Below, piece by piece: positions 36,801 through 45,700 of a stretch of 64,000 nucleotides of DNA. The position numbers and the translations under genes were made by a program. Source of the DNA: Diacronema lutheri (Eukaryota; Haptophyta; Pavlovophyceae; Pavlovales; Pavlovaceae). Numbering within the stretch: the stretch's first letter is position 1; every line of letters begins with the position of its first letter. The notes under the pieces are model-generated. The model did not search any database, had not been told where the DNA came from, and saw only the letters and a program-made list of their open reading frames with translations. Location: the NCBI GenBank assembly GCA_019448385.1, contig JAGTXO010000029.1:1-64000 (forward strand), written 5' to 3'.

Positions 36801-37477
36801 CATCTTGGAGGAGAACGTGTGGTCGACCATGTTCTTGTCCGTCGCGTGCGCGTGGGTGGTGCTCGTGCTCGTGACGCGCAACTGGTGGATCTCGTCAATG
36901 GTCGCCGTGATCATCGTGGCCATCATGGCGTCCGTCATCGCGACGGTCTTCACGATCGGCTACATCATGGACATCTTCGTCTCCACGTTCGTCGCGCTCA
37001 CCATCGGCTTGGCGATCGATTACTCTGTCGTACGCGCGCGCGCCGCCGCCCCTGCGCCGCTCGGCCCTGCGACGCCGAGCCGAACGCCAATCTCACGCGC
37101 CGCGCGCGCGTCTCCCCGCGTCCGCGCGCCCGCCCGCCACGCAGCACATCGCCCACTTTTACAACCACGCGCCGGGCAGCCGCTTCGAGCGCGCGCAGCA
37201 CGCGATGGCCGAGATCGCCGTGTCGGTGATCGGCGGCGCGGTGACGACCATCTTCGCGGGCCTGCCGCTCTTCGCGGCGCCGACGGCGACCAACTCGCTC
37301 TTCGGCTTCTTCATCTTCTTCACGTCGCTCTGGTCGCTCCTCCTCACCTTCCTCGTCTTCATCCCCGCGCTCATGATCTTTGGGCCCGAGAACAGGCAGG
37401 GCACGTTCGACTCGCTCATCAACTGCTTTAGGAGCAAGCAGCCGGCCGGCGACGCCAGCAGTGCCGTGGCGCGGTAG
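33820..37477 (+). CDS. Dispatched-like RND membrane protein, copy B (1053 aa)
   Basis: Near-identical partner of copy A in the opposite orientation. Exons 33820-34109, 34246-35407, 35524-36668, 36798-37029, 37145-37477; donors GTGTGC, GTGCGC, GTGCGC, GTACGC, all with cAG acceptors. Residues 1-45 form a Pro/Ala-rich N-terminus that differs from copy A, then TM1 (MLVTIIILTIAVIG), the Cys-rich ectodomain, and GADDIF at ~479-484 joined across intron 2 to VFMDTW. The FGIFGALVVTMDYVLVISWF stretch, the second ectodomain and the final TM block follow. The last 14 residues (SKQPAGDASSAVAR end) also differ from copy A. ATG 33820 is the first good start. 190 bp follow the SNF2 stop; 198 bp separate its stop from that of POLE3, which is convergent. 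Confidence 0.92.
33946..37429 (+). repeat. Inverted segmental duplication, arm B (Dispatched-like gene)
   Basis: Mirror of 21770-25266, with an 8.7-kb single-copy spacer holding three unrelated genes. Conservation of introns argues for recent duplication or ongoing gene conversion. Confidence 0.9.
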
Positions 37478-37675
37478 GCGCGGCCGCGCTTCGTCGGGCT
37501 CGCCGATGGCGCGAAACGCCAAGTCACGTTTCGTGGGCCGGCTTTTCGGTCTGGGTCAGCTCAAACCCAACCCCACCTGTGGCCTCGCCGCTCTCAATGA
37601 CGTGTTCACGTGGCGTTTGCGTTCCCCTTGCAGTGAAACGTATACCGCAGCTGAGACAGCGAAGGGCGGGGCAAG

Positions 37676-38462
37676 TCAACACACCTCAATCTCGCCACGC
37701 GGCTGAGGGGCGGTCATGTTCGTCTCTTCCTCGGCTGAGCTTTCGCCGTCCTCCTCCGCATCGTCGTCGGCGTCGTCGTCGGCGCCGTCGTCGGCGTCGT
37801 CATCCGCGTCCGCGCCTTCGTGCATGCCAGCGCTTGCACCCGCCCCCTCGCCGTTCGACGCGCCGCCCTTTCTCGCGGCCTGCGCATTGCGAAAGGCTGT
37901 GCGGCGCCGAAGGGTTGCGTACCGCGTGCGTCGCGTAAGCGAGCCCGTGCGCGGTCTGGGCCCGCGTGCGCGCGCGTTGCGGCTTGCGGGCGCGAGGCGC
38001 ACCCTCGACAAATTCTTTGACCTGCGGCGTGAACGTCTCGAACTCGAGCTCGTCGAGCGCCTTGAAGACGTCGTTTGCGCTGATCGTCGAGCGCTTGCCC
38101 TCGCGGCAAATATCGTTGGCGCACGCGGTGACGTAAAGGGCAAAGATTGAGGCGGAGCGAGCAAAGGCGGTGCGCGCATCCTTGGCGAGCTGCATGTGCC
38201 CCGGGATGCATGCCTTGACCATCCGCGCGATGCTCGTCGCGGGGAAGCTGATCTCGTCGCTGATGTGCGCGTCCGCCGGCCGCGAGCGCTTGGAGCCAGG
38301 CTTCTCGGCGGCGGACGCGTCGGGCGCGTCAGCCAACTCGCCCACTGTGAGATGATCCGCCACAACGCCCGCCACCGCTGCCTCGCCCGCCGACGCCGCC
38401 TCCGCGCCGCAGTTGGGCGGCGCGTGGTGCAGCGTGCCCTCCGATACTCCCGCCTTCGACAT
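37676..38462 (-). CDS. POLE3: DNA polymerase epsilon subunit 3-like histone-fold protein (226 aa)
   Basis: Histone-fold protein of the POLE3/Dpb4 type, which pairs with POLE4 in DNA polymerase epsilon and with CHRAC subunits. Two exons: 38003-38462 and 37676-37896 (donor GTGCGC, phase 1). After a ~75-residue acidic/Ala leader the fold reads SFPATSIARMVKACIP, then LAKDARTAFARSASIFALYV, TACANDICREGKRSTISAND, VFKALDELEFETF. The splice joins VKEFVE to AFRNAQAARKGG, matching the family's last helix. The tail is strongly acidic (DDDADDGADDD), as in animal POLE3. Start ATG 38462; divergent from the ATP6AP2-like gene with 98 bp between starts. Confidence 0.88.
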
Positions 38463-38560
38463 CGTTTGTACGGCCGCTTGCTTTGGGGTCCGGCGGTCTC
38501 TCCGGACTCCTGTGCTGGGGACCCCGGGCTGCCACTGTCCTGCCAGGGCCTCCTTTCGGC
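38463..38560. promoter_or_regulatory. 98-bp divergent promoter, POLE3 and ATP6AP2-like genes
   Basis: All regulatory DNA for both genes must lie here or inside their 5' ends. It holds a 7-bp inverted repeat GGGGTCC / GGACCCC around 28 bases. No TATA box. Confidence 0.45.
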
Positions 38561-40467
38561 ATGCTGCGCCTCTCGTTCGCCCTCTGCCTCGGCGGCGCCG
38601 CGGCGCTCTCGGTGGAGCAGGGGCTCTACCCGGGCCGCGTGGGAGATGTCGTGTTCACAACCGCGCACAAGGCCGAGGAGGCCGCGCACCTCGTCCTTCT
38701 CGGCGCGGGCAAGGAGGCCGGCCCGTCGTCGATGCCCGAGACGAGCGTCGCGCCGCTCGCCGCGCACATTGCTGGCTCGCTCGCCACGGCCTTCCCGTCG
38801 CAGGTGCCTGAGGTGGCGCCGCGCGTGGCTGCGCCGGCCTCGGCGCTGCTCACGCTCGCTGTCGAAGGCCTCACGATGGCCGACCTCGCCGAGTACCCGC
38901 GGCTCGCGCAGCTCGTGGGCGACGGGCACGCCATCCGCCTCGAGCCGACGTTCGAGCCGCGCGATCGCGTCTCCGCGGCGGTCTCGCGCGCGACGGGCAT
39001 GACGCCCGCGGACCACGGCATTGCCGCCAAGGCCTGGCTCGACGCCGCCTCGAGCGAGCTCGTCGCCGCCTACTCCGCCGGACGCGACGAGACGGCCGCG
39101 CGCGTCGCCACCGTGACGGACGTGGTCGCGCAGAGTTCGGCTGGCCGCGCTCTGATCCTCTCACTCTCGTCGGACGCGCAGCTCGCCGCCGCCGGTGGTG
39201 CGCGCGCGCGCGTACAGTCTGCCTCGCGTGCCCGCCGGCCGCTTGCTGGCCTCGCATGCGCGCTCCGCCCGGCCGGCGTGGCAGGGCTGGGTGTGGGCGG
39301 GGTGCAGCGAGGCGCGCACGCTCTTGCGCGCGCATGGCAACCCTGCGTTGCGCGCCTTGCGCTCGTTTTGCCGCCGCATCGGCAATTCGGCCCTCGGCGA
39401 GCGCGCGCTCGTGTGCGCTGACGCCTGCGCCCGCACGCGCGACCCGCGCCTCTCGCCCCGCTTGACCCGCGCCTCTCGCCCCGCTTGACCCGCGCCGCCT
39501 GCAGGCCTCCACCCGTCGCTGCTGCGCACAGCCGCCGCTGCCGCGTGGCCCACCGCCGTCGTCAGCTACGACGCCGACAGCAGGGCGCTCAAGCCGACGC
39601 AGCTCGGCGCCGTGCTGCCGCAGCCGCTTTTTACCGTTACCGTTGAGGAGGCGCTCGCCTCCCTCGCAGCCATCGCGCCGGCCGAGGCGGCGCAGCTCGA
39701 CGTCACGCAGCCGCTCATCGCCGCGCTCGTCGCCGAGGTCGGCGGCGCGCTCGTCATCCTGCAGCGCATCGCCGCGGACCCGGCGCTCGCCGCACTCGTC
39801 GCCGACCGTCAGCCGGACGTGCTGGCGATCTCGATTGCCGCGCTCGCACCGCTCCGCGCGGACGCGGCGGCGATGCGCGCGCTCGACGCCGCGCTGCCCA
39901 AGCTCGTCGACGCCTTCTCGAGCGCGTGGGGCAGCAAGGCGCGTGCGCAGCTCGTGCTCGCGCCCGCGGACGCGGACGCGCGCGTCGCTCCCGTCGACGG
40001 CTGGACGGTCGTCGGCTCGCACGCCTTCGCGAGTGATGCCGCGCATGCGGCGAAGGTCGATGGGTGCGCAAAGTTTGCGCTCGCGCTCGAGGGCAGCAGC
40101 ATCACCGCGCACTGCGTCGCCGCGTCGCGCGCCCACCGCCGCCTGCAGGAGGAGACGGCGCAGATGCCGCCTGTGCGCGCACGGCGCCAGCTGCGCCGTT
40201 TGCGCGCGGCGCGGCGCGGCGCGGCGCGGCGCGGCGCGAGGCAGTGCGCGATCGCTCAACCACCCCGTGCCCCTCCCCGTGGCGCGCGCGCGCTCGCGGC
40301 GTGGCTGGCTGCAGACGACCTTCACGAGCGACCAGCTCGAGCTCTACCAGGTGACGCTCTGGTCATCCATTCTGCTGATTGTCACGCTACTCGCCGGCAG
40401 CTGCGCGCTCTACAACATGGAGGTGACGCAGGACTCGCTCCTCTTCTCCAAGGGGAAGGACGCGTAA
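38561..40467 (+). CDS. ATP6AP2 (renin receptor)-like V-ATPase accessory membrane protein (485 aa)
   Basis: Type I membrane protein with a signal peptide (MLRLSFALCLGGAAALS), a long Ala-rich lumenal region and one C-terminal membrane segment. Exons 38561-39197, 39505-40172, 40315-40467; both donors GTGCGC. The C-terminus, VTLWSSILLIVTLLAG then NMEVTQDSLLFSKGKDA, matches the ATP6AP2 tail pattern (VLW, hydrophobic span, NMDPGYDSIIY, short basic end). Lys at -3 and -5 forms a KxKxx ER-retrieval signal. ATP6AP2 helps assemble the V-ATPase in the early secretory pathway. The lumenal domain is too diverged to confirm by eye, so the name rests on topology and tail. Confidence 0.6.
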
Positions 40468-40756
40468 GGCGGCGCTATACCGTCATGGGACGCGCGCGCC
40501 GCGCGCGCTCATCCGCCTCGGCATCGGCGTGGCGGGCGTGCCGGGCGCGCGGCGGAGAAGGGAGCGGGGACGACGGGATTATCAGCAGCTGTCGTGGCGA
40601 GTGCTGCATCGACTGAACCGCGCGGACGCGACTCGCGCCGCCGGCGTGGTCGCGTGACCGGGTCAGCGCCACTTGCAGCGAGGCCGGTGAGTGAGTTACG
40701 ACTGTCGGGGCATTTCGTTTCTGAGCTCTACAAGTTTAAGTGTTTTCTCGGGCGAA

Positions 40757-41818
40757 ATGACTTTGCCGTGGAACCTGCTGGCGCTGACGGCCCGCCTCCA
40801 GCCCGTCGCGCGTGCGCCGCATGGCCTCGCGCCTGTCGCTGGCGCGGGCGCGTCCGCGAGAAGCTTTGACGTGCGCTTTGGTATTGTGATGCCGACGGCT
40901 CTGCATGCCGACCACTTTTCTCGCGCGTGCGACCTCGTCTCGTCCGCGGCGGAGAACACCGCCGCAAAAGTCTACGTGGTGTTCTCGTCGCAAGCCGATT
41001 CCGCGCACTTCCTGGCGAGCTATTCGTGGCTGGACGTGGACATGAGCATCGACTTTGCTCGGCTGGCGGCCGTCCAGGTTTCTGGTCTCCACGTCCCCGT
41101 GCCGTCGGAGTTTGCGAGCAACCCGATCACGTACAAAAGGTGGCGAGCTCTGGAGCGGCTCTTCCGTGCCACGCCCGCCAAGCACCTCGTCGCCATCGAC
41201 GACGAGGCGCGCGTCCGCAGGCGCGCTCCCGGCGCGCCAGACTGGGAGTGGTTCCTCGCGCGTCGCGCGTGGAACCGCGAAGTGCTCGCCGGTCTCCCCC
41301 GCCTCAAGGAAAGCTCGACAAGCCTCAAGCAGGTCATCATGCGCGAATCCTGCCGGGTGATCGGTGACGCACCGCTCATCGGCTATGCGTGGTGGAGCGA
41401 TGCGCCCGTGTACGACCGGGAAGACTTCTTCGACTTTTACGCCCGCATCGATTGGCGCCGGGCGCGCATGTGGCAAGTGTTCGACGCGCTGGCGTACGCG
41501 TGCTACAAGGTGTGGCAACGTGGGTGGCGGCTCACCTTTGTGGAAAAGAACCTCGAGCTGATGCCATGCAATGGGCAGGAGACGGTGGCCCGAGCGACGA
41601 ACCACACGTTCATGTGGGCCTTTGGGCCAAGCAATTGCCCAACCGGCGCGTCGCGCTTCATGGAGTTCCACCTCGATCGGCAGCAGAACAAAGATGTCTC
41701 ATACGCGCACCAGCAATGTGCGCCAAGCAGTGGGTCACATGCTGCCGTCGGCGGTGAGGTGAACACGTCACGTGCGATGGCGTCGCTGTCCAGCCGCTCT
41801 GCAGCCAGTGCGAGGTGA
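40757..41818 (+). CDS. Putative GT-A-like glycosyltransferase family protein (353 aa)
   Basis: Frame from ATG 40757 (MTLPWNLLALTARLQ) to TGA 41818; an upstream in-frame GTG at 40691 was not used. The N-terminus may be a signal anchor. RFGIVMPTALHADHF followed by AAKVYVVFSS is the first beta-alpha-beta of a nucleotide-sugar transferase-like fold. YKRWRALERLF precedes KHLVAIDDEA, where a DxD-like acidic motif is expected. PVYDREDFFDFYARIDW and VFDALAYACYKVWQRGWRL follow, as in a family of algal and protist sequences I recall only loosely. Function is inference from fold pattern. The 3' end may overlap the last exon of the minus-strand gene next door. Confidence 0.5.
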   Translation: MTLPWNLLALTARLQPVARAPHGLAPVAGAGASARSFDVRFGIVMPTALHADHFSRACDLVSSAAENTAAKVYVVFSSQADSAHFLASYSWLDVDMSIDFARLAAVQVSGLHVPVPSEFASNPITYKRWRALERLFRATPAKHLVAIDDEARVRRRAPGAPDWEWFLARRAWNREVLAGLPRLKESSTSLKQVIMRESCRVIGDAPLIGYAWWSDAPVYDREDFFDFYARIDWRRARMWQVFDALAYACYKVWQRGWRLTFVEKNLELMPCNGQETVARATNHTFMWAFGPSNCPTGASRFMEFHLDRQQNKDVSYAHQQCAPSSGSHAAVGGEVNTSRAMASLSSRSAASAR

Positions 41819-42627
41819 CGAACGCGACGCGCGCGCGCGCCGTCTTGGCGAGCATACTTTGTGCGGCCATCGCGCGCTGTGCGCTTGCTCCGTCTCGCGC
41901 TCGATGCGATGCAGCTCGTGTTCGAGGTCGTGGTGCCACGCGATCCCCTGCTCGATCGTGGCGATGAGCACTGTCTTGGCGGCGTCCGCGTCGCGCTGCG
42001 CGGTGTGCAGCGTAACGGTCAGCACCTCCACGTCGCCTCCGCCGCCTGCTGCACGCGAGCCGCCTTCGCCTCCGCCGCCGCCTGCGCGTTGGTAATAAGG
42101 CGGGCCCTCGTCGTCAGAGAATTCCTCCCAGCCGAGCGAGGGGCTCGCCTGGCGCTCTTGGGCGTGCGCGCGCCCTCGCCGCCAAGCTCGAGGGGCTGCA
42201 CGGCCTCGCGCGCTGACGCGTAGCCTGCGCCATTCGACGCACTGCCCGACTTTAACGGCGGGGCGGCAGGAACGTACATGCGGCAGCGCGCAGACAGCGC
42301 CGCGCCACGCCGCGCAGGCATAGGCTGCGCGTGCCCGCAGAAGGGGCAGCTTACGCTGCTCGCGGGCGCGCGACGCCGCACGCCAAACGGGAGCGGCGGC
42401 AGCATCTGTCGCAACCGCCGACGCCCATCAACGCTCGGCTGAGCGCGGCGGTCGCACCACTCGTGCGCGCGCCGTCGAGGCCTGACGGGCTGCCGATCGC
42501 GCCGCCGGGCCGGCGCGACCGCGGCGGGCCCGACGTAGAGGCAGACGGCGCTCAGCTTATCTAATTGGGCCCGTCGGGCCTCGCTGCCCGCTCGCTGGTG
42601 ACCGGGATGCGCGGGGATCGACGACAT
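41768..42627 (-). CDS. Uncharacterised protein, two exons, structure uncertain
   Basis: Two stretches on the minus strand look coding in different frames. The first, from ATG 42627 (MSSIPAHPGHQR), holds SVSCPFCGHAQPMPA...ARC, a possible zinc-binding block. The second, 41768-42148, starts after a CAG acceptor, holds GWEEFSDDEGPPYYQ and then a helical stretch (VLTVTLHTAQRDADAAKTVL, EQGIAWHHDLEHELHRIERE). A phase-compatible donor is GTGCAG at about 42201, which would give an intron of only ~53 nt; other donors are possible. I do not recognise the family. It is divergent from the calpain-like gene (151 bp between starts). Confidence 0.4.
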
Positions 42628-42680
42628 TGGTGGCTACTCGATTCCCCCGCAGCTGGTGCTGACCCCGCTGGACGTAAGCG

Positions 42681-42697
42681 CCGTTAGTATCTAACGG
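42681..42697. promoter_or_regulatory. 17-bp palindrome CCGTTAG-TAT-CTAACGG in a divergent promoter
   Basis: Perfect 7-bp arms with a 3-base centre, in the 151-bp gap between the gene starting at 42627 (minus) and the calpain-like gene at 42779 (plus). Each arm contains AACGG, the core bound by MYB-type factors. Candidate operator for both genes. Confidence 0.45.
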
Positions 42698-42778
42698 AGT
42701 TCTCTGCGCGACAACAAGGGCCCCGACAACAACGGTTTCGGAGTTTTGGCTCAGGTGGGGTCAACGGTGCGGGCGTGG

Positions 42779-45700
42779 ATGTTGTCGCGCGGCACGCAGC
42801 GCGAGCCGACGAGCGCCGAGCGCGAGGCGCAGCTGCGCGGAAGCAGGGAGCTCGCCGCGGGGCTTGGGCTTCCGCGCAACAATCCCGTCCTCAAGAATGA
42901 GGGGCAGGGCCTCTCCAAGAAGCAGAGCGCCGATCTGCAGCGCGCGGTCGAAAAGGCGATGCTCTGGTGCAAGGACCACGGCGGCGCCAAGTACGAGGAC
43001 CCAGACTTTCCGCCCAGCGCGCGCGCCATCTACGGCGATGATCCGCCCGACGTCTTCGTTGAGATGCCGCAGGTCGGCGAGGTCGCGCCAAAGTGGAAGC
43101 GGCCGGCCGAATTCGCGCCCGAGGCGCCAGTGCTGACCAAGCTCGAGTACCAGGTGGAGAACATCCGGCAGGGCGCGGTGAACGACCGCTGGCTAATCTC
43201 GGCGATCAACATCGTTTCATCCAACACCGAGCAGCTCATGCGTGCCTTTCTCGACCCGACCAAGGCGGCTGACGGCGGGCGCGTCGGCCCGCGCGAAAAG
43301 TCGGAGGTGCACGCCTTCGGCCAAAAGTATGGCTTCTTCGCGTGCCGTCTCTACCACGACGACCCGCTCTCGGACGACGACTGGGCAGTGGTGATTGTGG
43401 ACGACCGCGTCCCGCTCTCCGCCCTCGATGGCCGCCCGTGCTTCGCCTCGCACCCCGACCCGTCGGCCTACTGGGGGATGATCCTCGAGAAAGCGGCCGC
43501 CAAGCTCGCCGGATCGTGCGCGCGCGCGCTCGCGCGCTCGCGCACGCCTTATCGAGGGCATGCGCCTGCGCCACTGCGCGCGCTGTCGGCGCACTGCGCC
43601 GCGCAAGTTCTCAGCCGCGCACCGCGCGTGCGCACCGTGCACGGCGCGCGCTCAGGTACGCGCAGCTGCGCGGCGGGACGGTGGTGCAGGGCCTCAAGTT
43701 GCTGACGGGCGGGCGCGTGCCGTCTCCGCCGCGGCTCACCTCGGAAGAGGGGCGCGCGCTCATCCCGCCCTCGCCTACGCCCAACGCGCTGTGGAACCTG
43801 ATCATGGACAAGACGGCGACCAACCATGTCGTCGGCGCGGCGCATGCAGCCAAAGATGACGCCGGCGCCCTCGCGCGCGACGCGGCGGCGGCGGTCGAGG
43901 CCGCGGAGAAGATGGGCCTGGTCGCGCGTCGCGCGTACGCCGTCGTCGCGTGCGGCGAGGCCATGGGCTTCAAGCTGCTCAAGCTCAGGCTGCCGCTCGC
44001 GCCCGCCGCGGAGGAGCGCGCGCGCGCCGCGGCGGGCAAGCCGCCCGAGTGGATCGGAAGATTCTCGGACGAGTCGGACGACTGGCGGCCGCAGCTGCGC
44101 CAGATGCTCTCATACTCGCGCAACTCGGCGGACAACACCTTCTGGATCTTGTACGAGGACTTTTGCACGCACTTCAACAAGGCGCGTCGCGCCCGCGCCG
44201 CGTGCGACCCGCCCGCCGCGCCGCACGCCGCTCATCGCCCATGCGACCCGCGGCTGTGCGCAGGTCTACTTCTGCCGGATGGCCGACGACGTGTGGACCA
44301 AGTACGTCGTGCAGTCGCGGTGGATGGACGGCTCCGCCGGCGGGTCGCCATCGTTCCTCTCGTGGCGATCCAATTACCAATGGCTTATGCGGGTCGAGAG
44401 CCGGCCGATCGAGCTCGTGTTCACGGTGACGCAGGCGGACGCGCGCAAGACGGGCGGCCACGGCCGCGGATATGCCACCGCGATCGGGCTGACCGTTGCG
44501 CGCGGAAACGCAGGCGCGGACAGCCGGCGGCGCAAGCTCGTCCTGCCCGACACGGATGTCGTCGCGACCGCCGGCCCCAAGTTTGCGCAGCAGGTTCAAC
44601 TCACCCTGCGCCTCGAGCCGAGCGCGCGGCCGTACGTCGTCGTGCCGTGCGCGCACGCGCCGGGCATCGAAGGCGCCTTCAAGCTCACCGTCCAGGCGGA
44701 CGACGCCAACGACGACGGCGTGCCCGATTTTGGCTTCGCGGCGGTTGCGGACGCGGACGACTGGCAGTGTACCGTGCTGCAGGGCGCATGGGCGGAGGGC
44801 TCAACGGCAGCGGGCGGTCCACCGTCCGCCGCGGCATGGCTCGCCAACCCGCAGTTCCAGCTCAAGGTCGGCGCAAAGGCGCGCGTCTTCGCGTGTGTCG
44901 AGCTGGTCGACGTCGATGTCGACGGCCGAGACACGGCGTCGATGCAGGAGGGGCCGCAGTACCCGGCAATCGGCCTTGTCGCGGCGGCGGGTTCGCAGGA
45001 GGGCGCAAAGTTGGACGGGCCGCCGCAGGTGTTGCGCGAGGCCGCGCCGCGCAAGGCCGACGGCGCCTTTGTCGAGTTCGAGCTGCCCGGCGCGACGGAC
45101 GGCGACGAGTCGCCGCCCGTCGTCATCGTGCCGTACCTCCAGCTCGCCAGCATCTCGCACAAGTTCCAGCTGAGCGTATACACGGACGCGCCACACACGC
45201 TCGAGCCGCTCGAGGCGCGGCCGCCGCGCGCCAACGAGCGCGCGTGCGAGTACTGCCACGCGCCCGCCGTCATCTACGACGTGCTCGCCAAGGTCGACGA
45301 GCTCGAGCGCAAGACCGAGCGGCTGCGCGCGCTCGAGGCGCAGTTTGTCGCGCACAAGCTCGTGCGCGCGCTTGCGCACGCGCGGATGCGCGCGTGGCTG
45401 GGGCGGGGGCTTGGGAGGGCTGGTGAGGGCAGGCGGCACAAAAGAGGGCGAGCTCGCGTGCGGTGCCCAGCGCCCAGCATGCACACCTTGTCTTTCCTCC
45501 ACACCTTGTCTTTCCTCTCCTTGGACTCTCTTCCCCTGCCCTCTTTTGCTCACGGCTCGCACCGGGGCGCGACGCGTGCGTGCGCGCGCGCGCGCGCGGC
45601 GGCGGCGGCGGCGATCGTTGATTGCGCTGCGCCCGCGTCCGCGCCGCCCGCCTGCGCCCCTCCCCCCCCCCCCCCCCCCACCGTGCGCGCGCAGGAGTGC

